5,400 nt of DNA, taken from NCBI GenBank assembly GCA_937873665.1, contig CALMYW010000388.1, positions 1-5,400 on the forward strand, written 5' to 3'. Below are positions 1 through 5,136 of the stretch, piece after piece (position 1 is the first letter of the stretch; each line of letters opens with the position of its first letter). The position numbers were made by a program, and so were the translations under genes. The notes below the pieces were generated by a model. It was not told where the DNA came from and ran no database searches. It was given only the letters and a program-made list of their open reading frames with translations. Source of the stretch: an uncultured Sphingorhabdus sp. (GTDB lineage: Bacteria > Pseudomonadota > Alphaproteobacteria > Sphingomonadales > Sphingomonadaceae).

Positions 1-1
1 G

Positions 2-157
2 GGCCTCCGGGTTTCCGAGTTCGTGGCCTGGACCAGAAAGAAGCTTGCTTCCGCAGATCGCAAGTTGAGTGCGATCGGTTTGGACGAACTGTTTCGGGAG
101 CAAAACGTGTTTGGTAGCGACGATGATCGCGGATTTTACCCGAACTCATACTGGTGA
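2..157 (+). CDS. C-terminal end of an unrecognised protein (5' partial)
   Basis: An open frame enters from the left edge and runs 51 codons to a TGA at 155-157. The other plus frame checked here (starting at base 1) stops near base 115. The peptide has a natural protein-like composition: an amphipathic start (GLRVSEFVAWTRKKL), a helical middle (IGLDELFREQNVFG) and an acidic to aromatic end (DDDRGFYPNSYW). I do not recognise the family, and too little is present to assign a function. It is the only plus-strand gene and converges on the phosphatase/ADP-ribosylglycohydrolase gene, so it belongs to a different transcription unit. It could instead be a chance open frame. The composition and the clean convergent arrangement argue mildly for a real gene. 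Confidence 0.5.
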   Translation, partial: GLRVSEFVAWTRKKLASADRKLSAIGLDELFREQNVFGSDDDRGFYPNSYW

Positions 158-175
158 ACTGTGATGAGCATCGAT

Positions 176-193
176 CACTGAGATCGATCAGTG
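176..193. terminator. Inverted repeat at convergent gene junction, possible bidirectional terminator
   Basis: CACTGA (176-181) and TCAGTG (188-193) are perfect inverted copies around a 6-nt loop. A competing dyad, GTGAT/ATCAC, lies just before it. The repeat sits between two convergent stop codons, and its right arm contains the minus-strand stop codon (188-190). There is no T-tract on either side, so this is not a canonical intrinsic terminator. The position is the main argument for a role, and three GATC sites within about 20 bp also contribute to the symmetry. Confidence 0.25.
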
Positions 194-1723
194 CCGGCTC
201 GGCGGCGTGGTTGCCGGGAAAGCCAGGTTGCGAGCAAGACCCTCAATTTCCTCGCGCCATGCCAGCTTTTCCAACCATGATGGCCGAATGGACGAGGATC
301 CATAAAGGGCTCCAGCTAACTGGCCTGTGATAGCAGCAGTGGTGTCGGCATCGTCACCCAAGTTTGCCGCCAAAAGCACGGCCTCATCGAAGTTGTCCGT
401 GTTATCCAGGCACCAGAGGGCCGCCTCGAGACTATGCGCCACGAAGCCGCTGCTCGAAATCTGATCGCGCTGCTTCCCGCGCCAGCTGCCGGCGATAATT
501 GGCCCGATCTCGGGTCCATAGTCTCCGCGAGCGTGGGTCAGTGCCCCATAGAAATCAGCACCGAGAATCGCCGCTCGCAGTATGAGTGAGTAAGCATCGC
601 AGGCTTCCAGACACGCCTCTGCCGCGTGGGTAGTCATGCTCTGCCGACGGGCTACTCTGGTCATTACCGAAGGATCCGCGCGGGTACCCCAGATTGCGAC
701 GGGGGCCAGTCTCATGAGGGAACCGTTCCCGGCTGAAAAAGGATCAGCTGAGCCGGAGATAGGATCGCCGGTCTGTTCAAACCGAGACAGCGCTTGGCGG
801 GTGGTTATCCCGATGTCGAAACAGTCACCGGTTGGGCTGTACGATCCATTCCTCCACCATTCTACGAAACGCTTTTGCGCCTCCGCTGGCTCGAAGATCG
901 AGCCCTTGGCGGCACTCGCGAGTAGGGCCTCGCCGAGCGCCAAGGCCATCGAAGTGTCATCGGTCCACGTGCCCGCGTCCAGACCGAACGGCCCTCCCCC
1001 GATCATGTCGGTAATGTGGTCGTAGGAATCACGACTCCTGAACTCGAGAGTCGTCCCCAAGGCATCTCCGACTGCTAATCCAAGCAGGCATCCGCGAGCG
1101 CGGTCGAAGAGCTTCCAAATCGAGTGTAGGTGGGCCTCTTGGGACACAGTCTCGACTGCGCCGCGACGGACTTCGCGCACTCGCGCAATTGCGCTTTTCG
1201 AGTCGGCTTCTCCAAGTTCAATGAGGAGTCTCGCCGCTACGGTTCCCGCACGGCCGAGCCCACCCTTGCAATGAATGAAAACGCTCTGTCCACTGGTGAG
1301 CAAGCCGCGGACGCGAGCCCCAGCCGAAAGCCATCCTTGTTCGAACTCCTCGCCGGGAGCCGTCACATCAGGGATTGGCAGATGAATCCACTCCATCCGC
1401 CGGGCAGCCACCTCCGAGCCCAGATTCAGTACGCCTAGCGTACTGATCTCATGGTCTTCGATGAGTGAGATGACCGCAGCCGCCCCCCACTCGGACACCG
1501 CGTCGAGGTCCACAGCCAAGTCACGCCGCCATTCAAATCCTCCGAAGGATCTACTCTGCTTGCCTGGGCAAAAGGATACCCCAAGGCGGCCATTGCGAGC
1601 TGACAGCGTCGCAATTTGGATCGGGTCGGTAAAGCTCGTGCGGATGTTTCTGTTCATTACGGCTGGGTACATCCTAATTGCGACATAATTGGTCGCATAT
1701 ACTCCTCGTTGGCGATCTTTCAT
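188..1723 (-). CDS. Fusion of dual-specificity-type protein phosphatase and ADP-ribosylglycohydrolase (DraG-like)
   Basis: 511 aa. The N-terminal half (about 23-205) is a cysteine phosphatase of the DSP/CDKN3 type. Its P-loop HCKGGLGRAG spans 151-160 and gives the CX5R signature with C152 as nucleophile and R158. D119 in HLPIPDV is the likely general acid. The C-terminal half (about 207-500) is an ADP-ribosylglycohydrolase (ADP_ribosyl_GH): GCLLGLAVGDALG at 211-223, metal-binding WTDDTSM at 253-259, AGNGSLMRLAP at 331-341 and GDDADTTAA at 456-464. These are the expected residues for the two-metal site, so both active sites look intact. There is no signal peptide, so the protein is probably cytoplasmic. 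From the domains, it should remove phosphate and ADP-ribose (or cleave a related ADP-ribosyl compound); the substrate is unknown. The chosen ATG has GAGAGG 8 nt upstream. The family-like N-terminus (IRTSFTDPIQI) begins near Met23 at 1657, which is a credible alternative start. It is the last gene of the minus-strand run. Confidence 0.92.
   Translation of the reverse strand: MKDRQRGVYATNYVAIRMYPAVMNRNIRTSFTDPIQIATLSARNGRLGVSFCPGKQSRSFGGFEWRRDLAVDLDAVSEWGAAAVISLIEDHEISTLGVLNLGSEVAARRMEWIHLPIPDVTAPGEEFEQGWLSAGARVRGLLTSGQSVFIHCKGGLGRAGTVAARLLIELGEADSKSAIARVREVRRGAVETVSQEAHLHSIWKLFDRARGCLLGLAVGDALGTTLEFRSRDSYDHITDMIGGGPFGLDAGTWTDDTSMALALGEALLASAAKGSIFEPAEAQKRFVEWWRNGSYSPTGDCFDIGITTRQALSRFEQTGDPISGSADPFSAGNGSLMRLAPVAIWGTRADPSVMTRVARRQSMTTHAAEACLEACDAYSLILRAAILGADFYGALTHARGDYGPEIGPIIAGSWRGKQRDQISSSGFVAHSLEAALWCLDNTDNFDEAVLLAANLGDDADTTAAITGQLAGALYGSSSIRPSWLEKLAWREEIEGLARNLAFPATTPPSRH
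1657..1698 (-). CDS. Possible 13-codon leader peptide overlapping the phosphatase/DraG start region
   Basis: In the +1 frame relative to the fusion gene there is a short ATG-to-TAA frame encoding MRPIMSQLGCTQP. Its stop codon overlaps an internal ATG of the fusion gene in a TAATG arrangement at 1655-1659. A purine-rich GAGGAG (1702-1707) lies only 3 nt before its ATG, which is closer than ideal. If translated, it would deliver ribosomes to Met23 of the fusion, whose own Shine-Dalgarno candidate (AGGA) is about 14 nt away. If translation really begins at 1723, this frame is a coincidence. Its short length makes chance quite possible. Confidence 0.2.
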   Translation of the reverse strand: MRPIMSQLGCTQP

Positions 1724-1731
1724 CGCTCGCG

Positions 1732-1737
1732 CCTCTC
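1732..1737 (-). promoter_or_regulatory. Ribosome binding site for the phosphatase/DraG fusion
   Basis: GAGAGG on the minus strand lies 8 nt upstream of the ATG at 1723. This is the best placed Shine-Dalgarno sequence among the possible starts. An in-frame TGA just upstream of it rules out a longer reading frame. Confidence 0.5.
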
Positions 1738-1801
1738 AACCACCGGTGCAGAAATGGGGCATTCCCGATGGAAAGCGTGTGAAAGAGTTGGTTCGTCCCA
1801 C

Positions 1802-2542
1802 TTATGGCTCAAACTTGCAGCGTAATGCCTCAGCATGGGCCCTAACTCCCGATGACACTGCTGTCGTATCGAAGCGTTTCAGCCAGTCCGACCAACTAAC
1901 CGCCGCAAAACGAACACGTGCGCCACGCACTGCGGCAGAGAAGACTTCGATTTCCGCGCGGTGCGCCGAACACGCAGATGCAGCCACTCGTGATGGCTCG
2001 GCGTAGAGGTACAACAGGACCGGCGATCGGTTGATCCGCCCAGCTTCGGTCACCAACCCGAAAGCGTGCTTCACAAGCTGTGCCGCATCAAGAAAGCGAT
2101 AAGCGGACGGATCGCTTCTCAAGGCGTCGCGCATGGTAAGCCAGGGCTCCATCGCTTCGCCCCAAACATCGCGATCATAGGCTTCGGCCAGGACGGCCTG
2201 CTTTCTATCACGAAATGGCTCGAACCGTTTGGACTCAACGCCAATGAGGTGGGTCTCGGTAACAACCGCGGCATCGAGCCATGGGTGACGACCGCCAGAC
2301 CAGGGAAAACGCATCTGCCGTTCGATCTCGACCGATACTGCGGGCCAATCGATGTCGTCGAGGCCCGGGAAAGCCGGAAGCAAAGCGGGTCGTTCAATAA
2401 ACCAACCGAAACCGTTCGCCGCCAAAGCTGCGCTGCTTTCTGGATTTGCAAATTTGCCCGAGGCCAATTCGTTGCCCCCAGCTCGATCTAATGCTTGGCG
2501 GACGAGATGCTCTGGGACGCCAGGGAGGAAAAGTTCGCTCAT
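1802..2542 (-). CDS. Putative PD-(D/E)XK-fold nuclease-like protein
   Basis: 246 aa from the second of two consecutive ATGs. That start is preferred because the strong AGGAGG lies 5 nt before it, but only 2 nt before the first ATG at 2545. The centre holds HPWLDAAVVTETHLIGVESKRFE: D90, a hydrophobic beta strand, then E103-S-K105. This matches the D...ExK metal-binding signature of PD-(D/E)XK nucleases, and acidic E72/E74 in VEIERQM lie upstream. Later blocks are QLVKHAFGLV (about 155-164) and LLYLYAEP (about 176-183), the latter like a core strand. No membrane segment or signal peptide is visible. I do not know a named family with a proven role, so nuclease activity is inferred from the motif. 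It lies 82 bp after the CoiA-like gene and 78 bp before the phosphatase/DraG gene on the same strand. The upstream gap carries paired palindromes. Confidence 0.78.
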   Translation of the reverse strand: MSELFLPGVPEHLVRQALDRAGGNELASGKFANPESSAALAANGFGWFIERPALLPAFPGLDDIDWPAVSVEIERQMRFPWSGGRHPWLDAAVVTETHLIGVESKRFEPFRDRKQAVLAEAYDRDVWGEAMEPWLTMRDALRSDPSAYRFLDAAQLVKHAFGLVTEAGRINRSPVLLYLYAEPSRVAASACSAHRAEIEVFSAAVRGARVRFAAVSWSDWLKRFDTTAVSSGVRAHAEALRCKFEP

Positions 2543-2547
2543 CATCT

Positions 2548-2553
2548 CCTCCT
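2548..2553 (-). promoter_or_regulatory. Strong Shine-Dalgarno that decides between two adjacent ATGs
   Basis: AGGAGG on the minus strand is the strongest ribosome binding site in the window. It is spaced 5 nt from the ATG at 2542 and 2 nt from the ATG at 2545, which favours the second ATG. Confidence 0.7.
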
Positions 2554-2586
2554 ATTTTCCGTACCCGTCAAAAGTGGTCGCAACTG

Positions 2587-2611
2587 CTTTCCAAAGATTG
2601 CCTTTGCAAAG
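2587..2611. repeat. Paired 10-bp palindromes CTTTSCAAAG, possible operator
   Basis: CTTTCCAAAG (2587-2596) and CTTTGCAAAG (2602-2611) differ at one base. They are 15 bp apart start to start and are followed by ATTG and AATTG respectively, so the unit is also a rough direct repeat. The second copy is a perfect palindrome. They lie in the 82-bp gap before the putative PD-(D/E)XK gene, about 45-70 bp ahead of its start. A dimeric regulator binding two sites about 1.5 helical turns apart is one explanation. No convincing -35/-10 pair is visible around them and no regulator gene is in the window. Confidence 0.35.
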
Positions 2612-2627
2612 AATTGAACTGGAGAGC

Positions 2628-3674
2628 CTAGATCGGAGAAATTTCCGGGTGGACGCCCCATTCTGGCGCTTCACCAAGTTTCATGGCCAGTTGGCGTATG
2701 CCATTATCAACAACCGCGTGGAACTTCCCAACCACGGCCTGGTTTTCCCACGCCAGATACTCGTAATGGGCGCCTATCAGGGTGCCACAATGGGCGCAGC
2801 CATTGCTAAGATAGCGGGAATTCGCTTCTTGGCTGTGACGGCGCATGATCCGGCCAGGTGAAATGTGCTGTGGCATCACCTGCAGCGCGCGCGCTATCAG
2901 ATCAGGACAACGGTCGAGTTCCGGGATGGTGGCGGAGAGCTTGTGTGGGCCAACGTTGATGTCGAGCCCGGTGATGATCGGCGTTTCCGCACCACACCTG
3001 TAGCAGTCTATGATCCCACAGCGCACGGCAACTACCGCTGGTGCCCCCAACGGTAGCCCGAAGCGATACTGCCGGTTCAGAACGGCTGAAACGAACGGTG
3101 CCAGCGGCAGAACCTGCTCGCCCGTTCCAGTTGGTACGTACACTTCAAAGCCATCGGCAAGCGTCCCGCAGATCCGAACGGCAGGAATGTCTTTGGATGC
3201 CGCAAAACGCTGCTGCCGGAATACCCAAAGCCCCCGGATCCCAGACGAGGCATAACGGGCCTGACGGCGCACTGTCTCATCATCGCTTTGCTTTGACCAT
3301 TGGACTTCAATGGCGATGCGAGCCGCGCCCTTGCTTAACAGGACATCGGCGCGCCAGACTTCGCCCTCCGGGCTTAGGCCACCCACTTCCGCATCAGCCA
3401 GCCAACCGTTGGCTCTTCCCACTTCTACGATAACGCGCTTCACCTGCCTGTGCTCTTCCGTTTCGGGCGCGCTGTTGCAGGTGCCGCGAACTCTGTGCAC
3501 GAAATGCTGCGTCCCCAGCTTGGAGCGCCTGAGGATCACGTCAGCCTGACAGCAGGGTGCTCGCAGATGCCCTTCCCGCTTGTTCCTCAACGCCAGATTG
3601 TCCCATTCCATGGGATCAAATTCGAACGCGTGCAGGCTCTGTCCAGTCAGCGCATCTATGCATCGTAGTGCCAC
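2628..3674 (-). CDS. CoiA-like protein with PD-(D/E)XK nuclease domain and C-terminal zinc-ribbon cysteines
   Basis: 348 aa. CoiA family features appear in order: an N-terminal region with APCCQADVILRR (39-50) and HFVH (57-60); a helix with ETEEHRQVKR (71-80); the nuclease-like core WRADVLL (107-113, D110) and AIEVQWS (121-127, E123 and Q125, the E-x-Q form usual in this family); then RQARYASSGIRGLWVF (137-152). CoiA is a competence-induced protein in Firmicutes, and CoiA-like proteins are widespread as apparent nucleases. The C-terminal third adds CYRC (224-227) and CAHC (293-296), which could bind one zinc. The start is GTG, with AGG 9 nt upstream inside the end of the GIY-YIG gene. It begins only 6 bp after that gene's stop, so the two are probably translationally coupled. 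No other competence gene is nearby, so a role in transformation should not be assumed. Confidence 0.85.
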   Translation of the reverse strand: MALRCIDALTGQSLHAFEFDPMEWDNLALRNKREGHLRAPCCQADVILRRSKLGTQHFVHRVRGTCNSAPETEEHRQVKRVIVEVGRANGWLADAEVGGLSPEGEVWRADVLLSKGAARIAIEVQWSKQSDDETVRRQARYASSGIRGLWVFRQQRFAASKDIPAVRICGTLADGFEVYVPTGTGEQVLPLAPFVSAVLNRQYRFGLPLGAPAVVAVRCGIIDCYRCGAETPIITGLDINVGPHKLSATIPELDRCPDLIARALQVMPQHISPGRIMRRHSQEANSRYLSNGCAHCGTLIGAHYEYLAWENQAVVGKFHAVVDNGIRQLAMKLGEAPEWGVHPEISPI

Positions 3675-3680
3675 GACTGC

Positions 3681-4259
3681 TTACCTGTACTCGATCATCT
3701 GCAGTTCTTTGGCTGTGAGCTGTGCCGACAAGGCACCGATGGCTGCGGCCAGATCACAGTCAAACAGCTCCTTAGAAACGATAGCCGTCCCATTCCGTAT
3801 CCAGGCCCTTTCAGCGCGAAAGTCGGAAAGCGATTGATGAACGGCAATCTCCTTCGCCCCTGCATGATCTGCCCAAACCGTCGCGCAAATCTGCCAGTCC
3901 CATGCTCCGCCGTATCCGTCGAGATTCGCGATGTAGATTCGATTATCCGGATCGTCGCTGGAGAAGCCAACCTTGATCAGGCCCAAGCTCGATGACCGGG
4001 CGAGATAAAGGTAGCCTGACAATTCACTTCGACGCGCGAAGGCGATCGAAGCGGGAAAACACTGGATGCAGTTTCCGTATCGATTGCGCAAAGCGTGGCC
4101 ATTATGACACGGGGTGACACCGTAGGCGACGAACTTCCCCTCCGCCTTCATTCTGGGTCGATATTCAGCTCGCTTGAGGCCCGAGGCATCGAACGCTTCT
4201 TCAGGTTCGATCCCGTGGTGCTTCAAGTAGCGCAAATGCGCCTTGGTGAGGCGAGCCAA
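3681..4259 (-). CDS. GIY-YIG family protein (T5orf172/MUG113-like) with N-terminal zinc knuckle
   Basis: 192 aa. An N-terminal basic, helical region is followed by CHNGH (51-55) and CIQC (64-67), which form a likely C-H-C-C zinc site. A GIY-YIG-like core starts at GYLYLARS (82-89), continues with LIKVGFS (94-100), R107, an AKEIAVHQSL helix whose E137 fits the conserved glutamate, and SKELFDCDL (162-170). This order (GYxY, KVG, Arg, Glu, E-x-F) is the T5orf172/MUG113 pattern of compact GIY-YIG nucleases and nuclease-derived domains. The likely role is DNA cleavage or binding; the target is unknown. The start is TTG, supported by GGGAG 8 nt upstream. An in-frame TGA lies further upstream with no ATG or GTG between. 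The next methionine is residue 37. It is followed after 6 bp by the CoiA-like gene. Confidence 0.85.
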   Translation of the reverse strand: MARLTKAHLRYLKHHGIEPEEAFDASGLKRAEYRPRMKAEGKFVAYGVTPCHNGHALRNRYGNCIQCFPASIAFARRSELSGYLYLARSSSLGLIKVGFSSDDPDNRIYIANLDGYGGAWDWQICATVWADHAGAKEIAVHQSLSDFRAERAWIRNGTAIVSKELFDCDLAAAIGALSAQLTAKELQMIEYR

Positions 4260-4267
4260 CTGCGGTG

Positions 4268-4272
4268 CTCCC
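4268..4272 (-). promoter_or_regulatory. Ribosome binding site supporting a TTG start
   Basis: GGGAG on the minus strand lies 8 nt before the TTG at 4259. No alternative start codon exists between this TTG and the upstream in-frame stop, so it decides the start of the GIY-YIG gene. Confidence 0.6.
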
Positions 4273-4281
4273 TTTTCAAAT

Positions 4282-4317
4282 CCCTGCCGCGCACGGCGAG
4301 TTCAAGCTCGCGCAGGG
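4282..4317. repeat. Two-part inverted repeat in the leader of the GIY-YIG gene
   Basis: The outer arms CCCTGC (4282-4287) and GCAGGG (4312-4317) enclose the inner arms GCGAG (4296-4300) and CTCGC (4307-4311), which flank a 6-nt loop. An alternative fold extends the outer stem to 9 bp with a single bulged G. The element fills much of the 72-bp gap after the NYN gene and ends about 10 nt before the GGGAG ribosome binding site. There is no following T-tract on the minus strand, so it is not a standard terminator. RNA processing, stabilisation of the upstream message or damping of translation are possible roles. Confidence 0.35.
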
Positions 4318-4331
4318 GTGAACCGGGACTG

Positions 4332-5108
4332 TCATGCGGGCTTTGCTTGTTTGGCCTTCGCCTGGCTCGCCTTTCCAGAGGGAACGACGCGAATCTGCAA
4401 ATGACCGGTTTCAGTTCTGCGTGATTCGAAGCCCCCTGCTCTTTCGACCAAGTCGCTCAGCTTGCCGTGACCATAGGTTCGGGGATCAAAGTCGGAGGCG
4501 AGCGCTGCAAGGCGTTGGCCCACCCGCCCAAGAGGTACCCAGCCCCCTTCATCATCGAGCTGTGAGATGGCAGTTCGGATCAAAGGTGCCGCAGCAGTGG
4601 GCGATTTCTTTACGCTAGCCGGACGGGCATCCTGTCGACCTGGCTCATCTGACGTTGGCGCCTCTGGCAGCAGGTTCTCAGTGTAGATGAAGCGGCGACA
4701 CGCTTGGCGGAAGCTCTCGGGTGTTTTCTGCTCTCCGAAGCCGTAGACATCTATGCCCTGCTCACGGATACGCGAGGCCAAACCGGTAAAATCACTATCG
4801 GAAGAGACAAGGCAAAACCCGTCGAACCGACCGGTATGCAAAAGGTCCATCGCGTCGATGACCAACGCAATATCCGAGGCATTCTTGCCGCTGGTATATG
4901 CAAAGTTCTGGTGCGCCTTGATCGCATGAGTGGCGAGAACGTCGGCCCAGGATTTAAGCCGAGTGCCGGAGAAATCACCGTAAATGCGGCGGACACTTGC
5001 CTCACCGATCTTTGCAATCTCTTCAAAGAGGCGCGGTGCGATCCGGGAAGATGCATTGTCTGCGTCAATCAAGACAGCAAGTCGTGGGGTGCGAGGTTCA
5101 TTGGCCAT
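4332..5108 (-). CDS. NYN-domain RNase-like protein with C-terminal OST-HTH/LOTUS domain
   Basis: 258 aa. The NYN (LabA/DUF88, PIN-like) domain spans about 8-145: LIDADN with D15 and D17, SDIALVIDAMDLL (78-90) with D79 and D85, and SSDSDF (102-107) with D104 and D106. These acidic residues are the expected metal site, so a metal-dependent RNase is likely. A disordered Pro/Ser/Ala linker (about 147-172) leads to a winged-helix OST-HTH/LOTUS domain (about 175-243): LIRTAISQLDDEGGWVPLG, then DPRTYGHGKLSDLVERAG. LOTUS domains bind RNA, including G-quadruplex RNA, or protein partners. The tail is Lys/Ala-rich (KAKQAK). This NYN-LOTUS arrangement is a known bacterial combination of poorly defined role. 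The start is fixed by an in-frame TGA two codons upstream, and the ribosome binding site is weak (GGTG, 4 nt away). It lies 28 bp after the upstream partial gene and probably shares its transcript. Confidence 0.9.
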   Translation of the reverse strand: MANEPRTPRLAVLIDADNASSRIAPRLFEEIAKIGEASVRRIYGDFSGTRLKSWADVLATHAIKAHQNFAYTSGKNASDIALVIDAMDLLHTGRFDGFCLVSSDSDFTGLASRIREQGIDVYGFGEQKTPESFRQACRRFIYTENLLPEAPTSDEPGRQDARPASVKKSPTAAAPLIRTAISQLDDEGGWVPLGRVGQRLAALASDFDPRTYGHGKLSDLVERAGGFESRRTETGHLQIRVVPSGKASQAKAKQAKPA

Positions 5109-5136
5109 TTTTCACCATTGCGTTGGTATGCATTAA

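Noticed and set aside
636..1688. Several plus-strand open frames opposite the phosphatase/DraG gene
   Set aside because: They lie antisense to a gene with two intact catalytic domains, and their translations are Arg/Pro/Ser-rich without recognisable motifs. They reflect GC-rich codon bias.
2546..2627. A sigma-70-type promoter in the gap before the D...ExK gene
   Set aside because: TTGCAA, TTGGAA and TTGCGA could serve as -35 boxes, but none has an acceptable -10 at 16-18 bp.
2066..2861. Plus-strand frames of 141 and 169 codons across the D...ExK and CoiA-like genes
   Set aside because: They overlap well-supported minus-strand genes and span the intergenic gap and its ribosome binding site; no domain is visible in them.
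4282..4317. Rho-independent terminator between the NYN and GIY-YIG genes
   Set aside because: Stems are present, but no T-tract follows on the transcribed strand and a ribosome binding site comes directly after. Kept only as an inverted repeat.
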